DNA of 64,000 nucleotides from Odontocerum albicorne (GCA_949825065.1 OX463855.1:39194301-39258300), one strand, 5' to 3'; counted from the stretch's first letter, positions 42,440 to 54,930 are shown. The notes: a model not told the origin generated them from the letters alone. Numbers and translations: made by a program.

Positions 42440-43465
42440 TTTAAAGTTGTGGAGAGGTTGTTTTCCCGCCGAGAGGATTTGTCGCTATTCTACAGAAAGA
42501 AGTAAACTCTCCGTAATGGAAGAAAACTACGAACCTGGCAAGAAGGATGCCATAAATTAAGTGACATCTGTCAAAATTTCGTTAAGATGTGACGTGTAGT
42601 TCAAGTTTGAAGTAATCACTTTGACATTTGTCACAACAATAAAAAAAACGTTTCGTATTGCAAAATATTTTTATTTGAAGAAGTTATCAGTCGTGCATAT
42701 TAAAGCCGAGTTAGATGAAGCTCAGCATTTGCAAAACTATTTATTTCTGGATAAATAAGTTTAAACGTGGCCGGAACTCGTAAAACTTGAATTTTTTTTT
42801 AATTCTGCATTCACGACAATCATACAAAGGGCGCAAAGCACTCTCAGCAGAGTAAATTGCCTAAACAAAAAAAACTTTCTGGTCGGTTATAAACTTGCCA
42901 GGTTGAAAAATTTAATCCATTAAGTTGCAAACAGGGGCAGAACGATAGGTAGGCGAGAGGGACAGCTGTTCCGGGCGCAAAATTGGAGCTTCGTTAAATG
43001 CGCAAAAAATAAACATTGTAATTTCTTATGTTGAGAATTAGTGACAACGTAATATTTAGTACCACTAGTTTACGAAACTTTTTTCAGAAGAATATTTGTA
43101 ACCTTCTGAAAAAAGCAAATGAGAGCACATTTTATATCTTTTGGAAATATCAAATAAAAAGCGACGCGAATAAGAAAAATCATTGCATGGTAAGCCATAA
43201 AATGTTTCAATACATGCCGTATATATAAATGCCAAAAATGTATATGGACCTACTTAAATACATGTTCTCTAAAAAATAAATAATATCAATAAAATATTTG
43301 TATTCCGTAGTTAGCGCATTTTTCTTAACTGCCCTGGGTACTCAAACACCGAGATAACCCCTGGTTGCAAATATGTGTTTAATAAATATTAACTTGAAAA
43401 GATAATATTTGCTCCATGTAGCGACCCATTTAAAAATAGTTATATGTAGGTATTTCTAAAATTAC
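42440..43465. other. intergenic DNA, no recognisable feature
   Basis: No gene or paired element ends were recognised. Confidence 0.35.
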
Positions 43466-43469
43466 ACAC

Positions 43470-43620
43470 ACACACACTATCACGCCATTTCCTTGTCGGG
43501 GTAGGTAGAGAGGACAGAGTACCATACTTTCCTAACTAGAGACACCCTTAGCCTCTTCTACATCCACCTTCTTATACAACTCGTCCATTTATCTTCTTTC
43601 AGAATATCATTCCTTGACCC
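43470..43620 (-). repeat. LINE tail relic
   Basis: Shares TTTCCTTGTCGGGGTAGGTA, CATACTTTCCTAAC and CATCCACCTTCTTATACAAC with the LINE tails at 31925 and 35400. A short (AC)n run precedes it. Confidence 0.4.
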
Positions 43621-43869
43621 AATAATACTTTCATTGGAAATTCTATTAAAAACGAGTAATATTTATGATTTGAAACATTTTCCAATTTTCTCTTACAACA
43701 AACTTGAAATTGAATTTTTCTGCAGGCTGAAAAGTTTATTTAGACTTTCTCAATACGAGCGTCACTTAAATAAGATGATATATGGAGAAAATTCTATACC
43801 TTTATCACCTGTTTTGTGAGCAGTGTTCAACATGAGACATTTTATTTTGATTTCCACTGTTCTCAAAAT

Positions 43870-44105
43870 TGTTAATTTTAAAAACGAGGAAGTAATAAAA
43901 GGAAACTCTGAATGAAAATACACTGAATGAAAGGAAACAAGTGGTGACGGGAAGTCTGAGTGAAATGAAACGAGCAATGAAGGAAACTCTGAGTGAAAGT
44001 AAAACTAGCAGTGAAGGCAAGGCTGAGTGAAAGGAAACTCGGAGAGTCAGAAAACTAGCAGTGAAGGAAACTCAAGAGTGAAAGGAAACTAAGTGAGAGG
44101 AAACA
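43870..44105. repeat. degenerate tandem repeat of GGAAACTCTGAGTGAAA type
   Basis: Purine-rich repeats around GAAAGGAAACTCTGAGTGAA with variable unit length, about eight to ten partial copies. Open frames here are a by-product. Confidence 0.6.
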
Positions 44106-44990
44106 CTGTAATGTTTTTATTATGCGAAGGACTTATGGGATTTAAATAAAACAGTTTATATTTCATATACATCTGTATACAAAAAAGTACCTACAACAAA
44201 TTCTTTTTTATTGTTGTTTTAAACAGTATTGAAAAAATAATTTTAAATAAAACAACCATCAAAATATCAATACTGCGAATTTAATGTTGAAAAAAATAAA
44301 TCACAGTAAATTTACAACCAGTCAAACAAGTGATCTATTTTTCCAATAACAATTAAACAAAAAAAAAAAAACTAAAAGTGCATATTTTACAAGATAAATA
44401 AGATTTAAAGTATAATCAAAATTCCTTAAACTCCAATATCTCAAAGGAAAAATCATGGACTAAATAAACAGTTTTGAACAGAATAATTACACTGATAAAA
44501 AGTCAAATGCACAAAGTTCAAAGACTTCATTTTTAATGTACAAGCAAGAAGTAAAAATGTTCAAATTGTTTTCATGCTAAGTCAGAAACAATTAGTTTAT
44601 TTTGAGTGTAGTTTTTAACATCCTTATGAAGAAAATTTTTTATATACTACAAAGTTCATATTATGATTTTATATTCCGTAATATAATCTGATTAGATCAA
44701 GTTGGAGGACCTTAATTTCTATTATGAACTTATCAATTGAAAAAAGACCACTTTTTCCATAAATTGAACGATATTCGCTTTCATGCAGTTTTCCTTTAGC
44801 AAATAAATAGTGAATTTGGAGAATTTTTCTATTTGCTCGACCAGTGACAATAATGCACATGTACAATATTCGAAAATTACCTTATATAAAACAGTTAAAA
44901 GAAAACTTTTATGAGACATTTTTACGCACAATTATTTACGTTATGTTTCTATCATTCAAAAATTACAGATAAGCGAAAGATTTTCGATAC
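44106..44990. other. AT-rich intergenic DNA, no recognisable feature
   Basis: A minus-strand open frame of 65-69 codons near 44669-44931 has no recognisable motif. Confidence 0.35.
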
Positions 44991-44992
44991 TA

Positions 44993-45898
44993 CTATGCGT
45001 ATCCAGAAAGTAAGTGTACTGAGGCTCTCACGACCGGATGGATTTTATTTTCGACATGTTGGCTACACTTCCGTGTAGCCTGACCCTTCCCCTCCGCAAC
45101 GAGACCGGTTCGAGGTCAGTACGTTGAGAAGTGTGGACGCGACAACACGTTTCGTGAAAAATGTCAATCCAATCTCCCGCCAAGTGCGAAATACACGGCA
45201 TCATCCGTTATCTCGTTTGGAAGGGAAAACCTCCGGTTGAGGTTTATAATGAGGTGAAAACTGCATATGGTGATAAAGCTATGAATCGTACGAGTGTGTA
45301 CAAGTGGTGTCGCGAGTTTAAAAACGGTCACGTCACACCTCTTCACCCTCCGCCAAAAAGTTCAAAACCACAATTTCAGCCAAGAAAATCATGGCATCCG
45401 TGTTTTGGGACTGTCAAGGCATAATTTTAATTGAATATATGCCTCAATGGGAGACCATCAACTCTGCAAGATACTGTGAGACCCTAAAAAAATTGCGGAG
45501 GGCGATTCAGAACAAGAGGAGAGGCATGCTGACAAAGGGAGTCTGCCTGCTGCACGACAATGCCAGACCACACACGGCCAACGCCACGAAGGAACTGCTC
45601 GCCTCGTTTAAATGTGATGTCCTGAACTATCCCGCGCATTCCCCTGACCTAGCACCTTCAGATTACTATCTCTTTACCTCCCTGAAGCTGCACATGGGTG
45701 GAAAAAGGTTTTCAACCGACGAGGAGGTAAAGGAGACGGTGGAGAAGTGGACGGAGGGGTTGGCGGGAAACTACTTCGAGGAAGGCATCAAAAAGTTGAT
45801 ACCCCGCTTCACCACCTGCATTGAGAGGAATGGCGACTATGTCGAAAAATAGCTTACATATGTACTACGGTAACCACTTACTTTCTGGGTATGCCTCG
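44993..45898 (+). mobile_element. mariner family A, copy 3 (internally and terminally deleted)
   Basis: TA on both sides. The left end is mutated (CTATGCGTATCCAG); the right end GTATGCCTCG is intact, but about 50 bp before it are missing. The N-terminal helix-turn-helix frame starts at 45161 and is fused at KNGH to sequence in another frame. A 153-codon frame from 45391 keeps LLHDNARPHTA and SPDLAPSDYY. The deletion junction differs from those of copies 1, 2 and 5. Confidence 0.9.
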
Positions 45899-46099
45899 TA
45901 CATAGAAAAAAAATCTTTACATATTTTGGGCTTGCTGGTAGAAAAAATGAAGAAAATCTGGAGAACCTGGTGATCGCGGCGACAGTTTAAGGAAGGCGAG
46001 TGTACCGGATGTATGCGTCACCCTTTTATATGTGAATAATATTTGTAATTTGAAGTGTAAATTATTGATATATTTTGATTTGTATGTGTATAGGTTCTT

Positions 46100-46560
46100 G
46101 TTATATTTGTATGTAAATATTTATGTTTGTTTGGGTCCGCGCCGCATCGCGACCGCAGCGGAAATGTAGACTTATGGACGGGCGTCTAGACTAGATCGCT
46201 GGCTGGTTGGCCTAAGCATTGCGCAAAACTCTCGAAAATTGTGGTATTTCGCGAGGTGTGAGCGCTTGCGATGAGCGATTGACTGTTCATAAGAAGGGTC
46301 CCTTTCAAAATAAATTACCTACCTTATTCTCAGTACTCTACCTACTGTGTTTTACTTTAAACCTGTTACGACCTGCCATAAGAGGAATCTCTTCACCCCG
46401 CTACCTTCTCTCATCGATCTACGCCTTTGGAATTGACCTGAATTCTCTGAGCATTGCGCAGCAGCCATTTGCCTATGATACAGTTTTTTGTACCGGTACC
46501 GTACAGCGAGCAAGAGGAAGGTGTCTTATGAGATTGACGGATTAAATATAGAAGTTAACA
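46100..46560 (+). repeat. dispersed GC-richer repeat, LTR-like, copy 2
   Basis: Homologous, in inverse orientation, to 7190-7640 (shared GTTGGCCTAAGC, TATTTCGCG, TTCTCAGTACT and GGAATCTCT). An open frame of 108 codons (46219-46545) shows no known domain. Confidence 0.45.
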
Positions 46561-46833
46561 AGACCCTTTTTCAGCGCTTTATTCAATATGGCTCAGGACT
46601 GGGAGAGATGGAGACAAGCGGTGCGCTTTTTCAGTTCGAGATATAGCAGAGTACTACGATGCTCAGCATTGACATTGAGCACGTGATGAAGAAGAGTCTG
46701 TTCATATGCACTATCTGAAAGAAAGCCACCCTTATAGAGAAATTTCGTTTTCCGCTAATGGCATCTCTTAAACTTATCTACTGCATAAATTGAGGGACGG
46801 GTTTAATATCATAAAAAATGATGTCTATATATA

Positions 46834-47786
46834 CGAGGCATATCCAGAAAATAAGTGTACTGAATTTTTGTAGGTTACAATTTTTTTTATTTAAACAAAA
46901 AAATTACGTGGTTACCGTAGTACATATGTAAGCTATTTTTCGACATAGTCACCATTCCTCTCAATGCAGGTGGTGAAGCGGGGTATCAACTTTTTGATGC
47001 CTTCCTCAAAGTAGTTTCCCGCCAACCCCTCCATCCACTTCTCCACCTCCTCTTTTAGCTCCTCGTCGGTTGAAAACCTTTTTCCACCCATGTACAGCTT
47101 CAGGGAGGTAAAGAGATAGTAATCTGAAGGTGCTAGGTCAGGGGAATGGGCGGGATGGTTCAGGACATCCCATTTAAACGAGGCGAGCAGTTCCTTCGTG
47201 GTGTTGGCCGTGTGTGGTCTGGCATTGTCATGCAGCAGGCAGACTCCCTTTGTCAGCATGCCTCTCCTCTTGTTCTGAATCGCCCTCTGCAATTTTTTTA
47301 GGGTCTCACAGTATCTTGCAGAGTTGATGGTCTCCCCTTGAGGCATATATTCAATTAAAATTATGCCTTGACAGTCCCAAAACACGGATGCCATGATTTT
47401 CTTGGCTGAAATTGTGGTTTTGAACTTTTTGGCGGAGGGTGAAGAGGTGTGACGCCACTGTTGAGAATGCTTTTTGGTTTCAGACTTGTAGTGTGCAACC
47501 CAAGTTTCATCTCCAGTAACGATGGAGCGGAGAAATTCATCTCCATGGAGTTTGCAGCGCCTCAAAAACTCTTGCTTTTTTAAAAAATTTCGCAAATGGC
47601 GGGAGATTGGGTTGACATTTTTCACAAAACGTGTTGTCGCGTCGACACTTCACAACGTACTGACCTCGAACCGGTCTCGTTGCGGAGGGGAAGGGTCAGG
47701 CTACACGGAAGTGTAGCCAACATGTCGAAAATAAAATCCATCCGGTCGTGAGAGCCTCAGTACACTTATTTTCTGGATACGCCTCG
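46834..47786 (-). mobile_element. mariner family A, copy 4 (N-terminal deletion)
   Basis: Ends CGAGGCATATCCAGAAAATA and inverse, TA on both sides. The minus-strand frame 47625-46933 (230 residues) keeps VTGDETWVAHYKSETK, LLHDNARPHTA and HSPDLAPSDYY, so all three catalytic aspartates remain, but the DNA-binding region is gone. The deletion junction is the same as in copy 2, pointing to a transposed deletion derivative. Confidence 0.92.
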
Positions 47787-47789
47787 TAT

Positions 47790-50395
47790 ATAATAATCTA
47801 TAAAATTATGACTTTATATAATCGTATCAAATAAAACTCATGAATAATAATTTTTCAAATATTGATTTTGGTGAATTAATTTATTGCAGGAGTGGAAGGC
47901 GTGTAAATGTGAGTACTTTTACTGTATTGCAAGAGTTATAAGCCAAACCACATAGTACAGTACTCAGAAAGACCTTATACAACCAAGAGCTAACTGTTTT
48001 TATTGTTCACTAGAAACTTGACTAATTGAGATTCGCAATCTTGGCCAAACGTGGAAAGAAGTGGAGTGCCGGACTGTAGACCAACCCGGGTGATGGCGTT
48101 TTGAAGCATATAGTATTTACGTTTCTGATGATACTAAAAGAGTATTTAGTTAGTAATTAATAGTTATATCAAAGGAGTTTCATTTGTTGCTAAATATTTG
48201 TTATAACCAAATTGGGCAGTATTTAGAAAATTAACAAAAATTGATAAAAAATGTACAAAAGAAAGAAAAATGTGGAAAATCGTGTATTAATTAATATATT
48301 TTTTTGATTACCTGTTTTTGGTTGATAAGATATTTTTTTGATAACCAAAATCAATTTTGTATATTTAATATTTTACTACTTAACAATATGATGTGATTAA
48401 AAAAAATCTGTTTAATAATTCTACATTTTAAAATAACATTCAATAGGCCATAACCCATAATGCAGGTTTCAGTGAGGGTAGTACTGCACTAACGAATATC
48501 TTTATTTTTCAAGAGATAAAATGGGAGAATTTTCGAGCACACATCCTCGACATGCCTTGATAGATTCATCCAATAAAAGGGGTTTTCTGTCATAATCTCC
48601 ATTAATTACCGTCAGAGCCATAAAGAGGAAGACCAAAAAAAAAATGGAGACAGGGTTACAAAAAAAAAGCTGTGCGTGTGGATGTATTTTCTCTGCTTTC
48701 CAGAAAACACCAAAGTGGTGATGGTGTGTGTATATTTTCCCTAGCCTTTGGTCTTCATTAATGTTTTTATTAATTTAACTACATAAAAAAATATTAAAAC
48801 AAATTCACTCAACAATTCCTAATTTACAAACGCTCGCTTAGTAACAAACACAACAAAGCCTCTTTTGGCACTTGTGATTATTAACAATGGATTTATTTAG
48901 TGTGTATACAAATTGATCTAATAAAAACATTGTTGCTAATATACAAATAAACAATTAGAAATATACATACAAGTATTAAAAAAATTAATTATTTTAGAAT
49001 AAAAAGTTGTTAAAATACACTCAATTAAATTGTTTTCAATGAATGGTGTTATTTTGACTGTACTGAACTTTTCTCTGCAGCATTCATAATTGAATTTTAA
49101 AACACCACATAATTGTTGAAAAATAATATCAGTACAGAATAAACCCAAAACGTTTACAACACATTCATAGCTTACGATAAACGAAGCTTTCATATCAGGT
49201 GACATAATTCCATTTTCATTACTGTCATTTTCTGTTATGTATTTTAAGTGCACATATAATTCGAAAATGTGGCAACAATTTTTTTTGCATTCAAATAAAT
49301 TTTTTAGCGCTTTTTACGACATTTATAATTTTTTTTTAAATACTGTCTTATTTCGAAACATCACAAAGAAGAAAAATATTTGAAATTTAAAGAATATTCT
49401 GATAGTTATACAATTATCGAGGTCTTTAAAATATATAAACTAAGAAAAAAACATTATTATATAGTAAAAAAAATATCAGTCATAAAGGTATGTTACAGTA
49501 CTAAAATTGATTCAAGTTATATTAAACTTTACACATAAAAGTAATGAGTAAAAATATTCAGAAGTCAGGAAATGAATAAACAACAATTGAATAGTTAAAC
49601 TCATAAACTACTCAAGAGCCAAAAAATACGTAAAGAGTTATAAGAAAAATACTGTGCGATATTTGAGTAAACTGCTTGTGGATATGTGCCCAGTGACATC
49701 TTTGGTTGTAAAACAGAATCACTTTTAGTTTGAATTCACATATATGCCATTTATGGGTATATTGTCGCTTGTTGATAGACTGTTTTTCCATAAAAAAAAT
49801 CAAAATATGGTTATGTGGTTTATGGGTTTAACTTTTCAATTACAGAACACTCGAATCTGGATAATTGAAAAACACAGTTAATCTAAATTAAGTTTTTATT
49901 GAGTTAAACATTTGAAGAGTTGAAATGCTAGATAAATTTTGCTACGCAAGATGAGTGCACGAACAAGCTTTCTCAATGTTTGACAGATACAACCACTGAA
50001 CGCCGGTATAATACCGTGTCAATTACATTGAGAAGCACCGAATCAGCATATTTTTGTGTCGGTGTTGATGAGGGAAAACATAGCCAACTTACTAGCCTTA
50101 GTCAATTGGTATAATATAAACCATAGATTGAAAATGTATAACAGTTTAAGTCCTCGCTTTGTAATTTTCAAAATGTAGAAGTTCGTTAAAAATTGTACTA
50201 CAGAGGAGAATGGTTAATCCAACTCACGGATAATTGAGCCCCACATAATCGGTACTCTACTGTATTTCATTTGCAACAGCTTTAAGAAATCGGAGTTTCA
50301 TATTATTACTTCAACAGCTAAAAAATATATGAATAAAAAGTCATCTCAAATATTATTGTAATAAGGAAAAATCGTATAAAAAATAATAGGTCAAC
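47790..50395. other. AT-rich intergenic DNA, no recognisable feature
   Basis: Long AT-rich stretch. A 105-codon minus-strand frame at 48936-49253 has no recognised motif and ordinary AT-biased composition. Confidence 0.35.
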
Positions 50396-50399
50396 ATTA

Positions 50400-51110
50400 C
50401 TATAGAAGTGATTGGCACTTGATGGGACATATTGAAGAATGTAATACAGAAGGTTTAAAACAGCAAAAGTTCATATTGCTATTTATGGTTATTTCTCAGT
50501 TGATGAAAGAGTTACGAGGTATTTTGAACAGAGTGAAGCGAAAAGAAATAAAGTTGATTGGGCACTTAAAAAATGTATACTTGAACTGGACAGTATCAAA
50601 ATCTGCCAAGATGATAGTCCAGTATTTTAGTACAAACTTTGAAGTATGGGAGTGAAACGTGGACATAGAAAAACACTTAAGAGGCGAATAAATGCTTTAG
50701 AAATGTGTGCATTGAGAAGAATACACTCTAATATGGTTTAGGATGTGGTCGAATGAATGAAGAAAGACTATAGTTCGGAAATTCTAGGATGAGTCCTGTG
50801 ACAGCTCACAAATTTGCCTCAATACAACCTTGTAATGATGTTCAGTAATTTTAATATAAGCCTCAATTCTAATAAATAGCAAGTTATTTAGGTAAATACA
50901 TTACATAAGGTTGTATTGAGGCAAATTTATGAGCTGTCACAGGACTCATCCTAGAATTTCCGAACTATAACAAAACAAATATATAGTGCAAATGTGAATG
51001 GAAGTCGTGTGAGAAGAAGACAAAAGAAAGTATGGTTGAATCAAGTGAATGATATTCTAAACGAAGGAATCATAGAAAGTGAGAGAAATGGTAGAGGCTA
51101 GGGATGTCTT
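50400..51110 (+). mobile_element. LINE relic split by a short MITE
   Basis: Reads KSAKMIVQYFSTNFEVW and MCALRRIHSN before the MITE at 50769-50969, then NVNGSRVRRRQKKVWLNQVN after it, both typical of the LINE C-terminal tail in this window. Confidence 0.5.
50769..50969. mobile_element. family E mini-element, 201 bp, with 63-bp inverted arms
   Basis: The arms begin TATAGTTCGGAAATTCTAGG and differ from each other at one position in 63. It shares GAGTCCTGTGACAGCTCA-type and GCAAGTTATTTAGGTAAATA sequence with the larger family E copies. Confidence 0.85.
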
Positions 51111-51312
51111 GTCCTCTTGGCATGATGGTTTGTATGTATTAGGTGTTAACATAAGCTGTGTCTGTTTTTTTTTCAAATTTAAAAATGAGCACCAAAAGTA
51201 ATACAAAATGGTAAAGGTTATACGTCATTCGAAAGAAAATTTTCTGCTCTACAAGATATTGTGTTTACTTTTACGTTACATATATTATTTTATTTGATTA
51301 CAAGCCTTCAAA

Positions 51313-51612
51313 ATGGAATGTCAAGTAGACGAAAGTGAACATTTTCGACACCTTCTGTTCGCATTCAATCGAGGGAATAAAGCTGCTCGCGATATTTGCG
51401 AAGTGTACGGTGAAGTTGCTATGAATGAAAGGACAGCTCGTCGATGGTTTTTGCGTTTCAAAGACGGTAATTTCGACCTGAAAGACATGGAGCGTTCCGG
51501 CTGACCAGTGGACTTCGATGAGGACCGCTTAAACCATATTATTCATGAAGATCCCCTTCAAACCACCGTAGAATTGACTGAGCAGATGAATTGTAGTCAC
51601 ATGACTGTATAC
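51313..51612 (+). pseudogene. SETMAR-like mariner transposase, N-terminal fragment
   Basis: Encodes FRHLLFAFNRGNKAARDICE, VAMNERTARRWFLRFKDGNF, DLKDMERSG, a stop, then DFDEDRLNHIIHEDPLQTTV and MNCSHMTVYRI. These are the two helix-turn-helix halves of a mariner transposase. The catalytic part is missing; family E sequence takes over at about 51630. Confidence 0.7.
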
Positions 51613-51629
51613 CGAATTAAAGTTGAGAA

Positions 51630-51712
51630 AAAAATTAAAATTACTGAATGTCATTACAAGGTTGTAATGGGGCAAATTTGTGAAACGTCACAGGAACCGT
51701 GCTACATTTTCT
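51630..51712. repeat. family E terminal fragment
   Basis: ATTACTGAATGTCATTACAA followed by GGCAAATTTGTGAAACG and GGAACCGTGCTACATTTTCT matches the right end of family E copies. Confidence 0.6.
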
Positions 51713-51839
51713 TTAGCATTGTATATTCAATGGAAGAAAAATTAAAGATCTACTTTAAAGCATACCACGATCGATTGGTAGATCACGATCGACTGGTTAA
51801 GCACCCCTGGTTTAGAGGAACTTTCGCTTAACTTGTTAC

Positions 51840-52480
51840 GGTTAGAATTTGATGTCAAATTCGTAAAATATGTTTTTTTCTTTCTTGTATTAAAACCTTA
51901 CTTCATTATGTCAAATCGGGTGCCAGTCACATATAGTGTACACATCTAAAAATAATCAAATAGAAAACATTTTCTTGAAATTTCGTCTCATTCGAATATA
52001 CATTTAAAAATCATTTTTATAAGCATACAAAAAGTAAATATCATCATATTGTTTATCGAAAAATAATACCAATTGAATTAATAAATATTAGAAAATACAT
52101 AAATTATAAAATAAATTATGGAAATGTAAGTAAACAACTTTAATTTTGAATATTTAAAAATTAATTACTTTGTTATTCTATTAATTATATTAATACCCGC
52201 TACACGTGTTTCTGTCACCTATCCAGAGGTCCTCTTCAGTCAGAATAGGTCTATTCAAAATTTTTCTTGAAGATAACCTCGGAATAGAAGACAGAAATAT
52301 GGGTAGCAGGGATTAATGTGACTAGAGGAATAATAAGGTAATTTTTTGTTTAATATTATAATATCGAGTTCCATAAAGTTAAAGCCAAAACCTTTGATAG
52401 ATTTTCATTTGTTTTATAGTCATCGTTAACAGTTTAGTTGAATTCCAGTAAAAATATTGATTACAAATATACAAACCATC
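51840..52480. other. AT-rich DNA with one hammerhead-like remnant
   Basis: Mostly featureless. On the minus strand near 52205-52255, CTGAAGAGGACCTCTGG ... GACAGAAACACG is a weaker match to the CTGANGA...GAAA layout, with a TTAATAATACCCGCTAC-like flank. Confidence 0.25.
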
Positions 52481-52586
52481 ACGCTAGAAGACAGTGTCCG
52501 AATTTCTCTCGACACATTTCATTCTTGTCATCCACATTCATACAACTGCTACAATTTCTTTAAACTTTTACGTTTCCTTCTTTTAA

Positions 52587-54158
52587 CCTTTCCCTTCTGG
52601 TGCTAAAAAAAATTCACGCGTTCCGGTGCTGTGTATTCAATACACATGTAAAAATGAGCGATTTAAAATCGGAAAAATAAGAATATTCATAGCCAATCGC
52701 TTAAATTAATTAAATTTGAAGTCAAAAGTGATAATAATTGAAATTGAATTGCTGAAAACATGAAAAAACATTAGCCGACGTTCACAAAACGGACGCAGAA
52801 ACCACCTCGTATGAAAGTCCACTATCTACCGAGACAGAACTCGGAACACTAACACTGTGTATGTTATACCTCGAAGGAAGAAACAACTGCAAACTGAGAT
52901 TCTATTTCTTGCGTTCCCATATACCAAAGTAGAGTGAGAGTGAGACGTCAATAGCGTCGCTTCCTCATTCATTGAGGTTTTTAGAATGACACACTGTCTC
53001 ACGTTTGATTGTATTTGTGAATTTATTCCCGATTTTCACAAAATATCTCTGATGTGGTCGATAAGTGCTAATTATTATTTTTTTCATTCAATGCATAAAT
53101 GTACGAGGCGTATCCAGAAAGTAAGTGTACTGAGGCTCTCACGACCGGATGGATTTTATTTTCGACATTTTGGCTACACTTCCGTGTAGCCTGACCCTTC
53201 CCCTCCGCAACGAGACCGGTTCGAGGTCAGTACGTTGAGAAGTGTCAACGCGACAACACGTTTCGTGAAAAATGTAAATCCAATCTACCGCCAAGTGCGA
53301 AATACGCGGCGTCATCAGTTATCTTGTTTAGAAGAGAAAACCTCCGGTTGAGGTTTATAATGAGGTGAAAACTGCATATGGTGATAAAGCTATGAATCGT
53401 ACGAGTGTGTATAAGTGGTGTCGCGAGTTTAAAAACGGTCGTACATCTGTGCATGATGATCAGAGGAGCGGAAGACCTTCAATTGTGACTGACGAAATTG
53501 TTTTGGGACTGTCAAGGCATAATTTTAATTGAATATATGCCTCAAGGGGAGACCATCAACTCTGCAAGATACTGTGAGACCCTAAAAAAATTGCGGAGGG
53601 CGATTCAGAACAAGAGGAGAGGCATGCTGACAAAGGGAGTCTGCCTGCTGCACGACAATGCCAGACCACACACGGCCAACGCCACGAAGGAACTGCTCGC
53701 CTCGTTTAAATGGGATGTCCTGAACCATCCCGCGCATTCCCCTGACCTAGCACCTTCAGATTACTATCTCTTTACCTCCCTGAAGCTGCACATGGGTGGA
53801 AAAAGATTTTCAACCGACGATGAGGTAAAGTAGGAGGTGGAGAAGTGGACGGAGGGGTTGGCGGGAAACTACTTCGAGGAAGGCATCAAAAAGTTGATAC
53901 CCCGCTTCCCCACCTGCATTGAGAGGAATGGCGACTATGTCGAAAAATAGCTTACATATGTACAACGGTAACCACGTAATTTTTTTGTTTAAATAAAAAA
54001 AATTGTAACCTACAAAAATTCAGTACACTTATTTTCTGGAGTTACCTAGTATTACGGAGGAATACCTAAAATCTGAACCCAATATTTATTATATTTATAG
54101 AGATATTAAAGATTTTAGAAGCAATGGGTACTAGTTACACATCACAGGACAGGAAGGG
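52587..54158 (-). mobile_element. TTAA-flanked element, family F copy 3, split by mariner copy 5
   Basis: TTAA at 52583-52586 and 54159-54162. Inverse orientation of copies 1 and 2. Its sequence breaks at 53101 (ATGCATAAATG) and resumes at 54052 (TTACGGAGGAATACC). In copy 1 these two points are adjacent around a TA, which gives the ancestral site. Confidence 0.8.
53104..54049 (+). mobile_element. mariner family A, copy 5 (internally deleted)
   Basis: Ends CGAGGCGTATCCAGAAAGTA and inverse, TA at 53102-53103 and 54050-54051. The N-terminal region is kept through GRTSVHDDQRSGRPSIVTDE and then joined, out of frame, to the GLSRHNFN region. The downstream frame has the second and third catalytic motifs and ends in a premature stop (VK*, 53831-53833). 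Nested in family F copy 3. Confidence 0.93.
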
Positions 54159-54930
54159 TTAAAATATAATTTGATCCAATCATGTTTTTTGGTCTTCTTC
54201 TCACATTTGCACAATATATTTGTTTTGTTAATCTTTCTTCACCACCTTCCAAATCATCTCTGAGTGCTCTTCTTCATCTTACTCAACAAATCAGTCTTAA
54301 GTTCACATTCATCCCTAATCAATTCATTCTGTATCCTGTCACCCGCGTATTCTTCTCAGTACACACGTTTCTATAGCTCCCTTCAATCTTTTTCCCACAT
54401 TTCCCTCCTATACATCAAAGTTGGTACTTAAAATACTGTTATGGACAATTATCTCAGCAGATTTTGATAGTTCTGTCCTGTTCGAGTATAAATACGTGAT
54501 TAATAAATTTCATATCGCATTTAATTTGTAAAAGAAAAATTAGATCATAAATTCTTAAAAAGAAATAAAAAATGTAAATTTTAAAATAAATAAAAACAGC
54601 ATCGTGATATATACAAAAAAAAAGTACAATAAAAATTAAATTTCTCTAAAAAAAGATTTTCTTCCAAGATATTCAATTTTTGTTTAAATTATTAAAAAAG
54701 AAGTACTTTTTTCTGGGAATCTATTCATGATTCAATAAATAAGAATGTAATTTTTTTATTTAAATTAAACATGATTTAAAAAGTTAAGTTTTTAAATAAT
54801 AAATATTTCTAAGATTTTAATAATCCCAGAATATTTTTAAATATTAATAATATCAAAATAAAAATACATTCTTTATAAATAAACGATAAAAAATTGACAG
54901 ACAGCATATAATAATTTATTAAAGTGTGTA

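Larger units (their letters stand above)
52480..54440 (-). mobile_element. LINE relic split by a nested TTAA element
   Basis: LINE tail sequence at 52490-52582 and 54163-54420 (minus strand LLSKMKKSTQR near 54290) is continuous once the TTAA element between is removed. Confidence 0.55.

Noticed and set aside
43762..44020. Overlapping minus-strand frames rich in Ser/Phe
   Set aside because: They are translations of the degenerate purine-rich tandem repeat.
47361..47716. Extra open frames overlapping mariner copy 4, and similar ones at 32056-32446 and 45164-45424
   Set aside because: Shadow frames of the transposase gene, repeated in each copy for that reason.
47887..47912. Tiny plus-strand exon candidate (TTGCAG ... 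GTGAGT)
   Set aside because: About 19 bases, no flanking exons or frame evidence.
48936..49253. 105-codon minus-strand open frame
   Set aside because: No motif, no splice context, AT-rich composition like the surroundings; probably chance.
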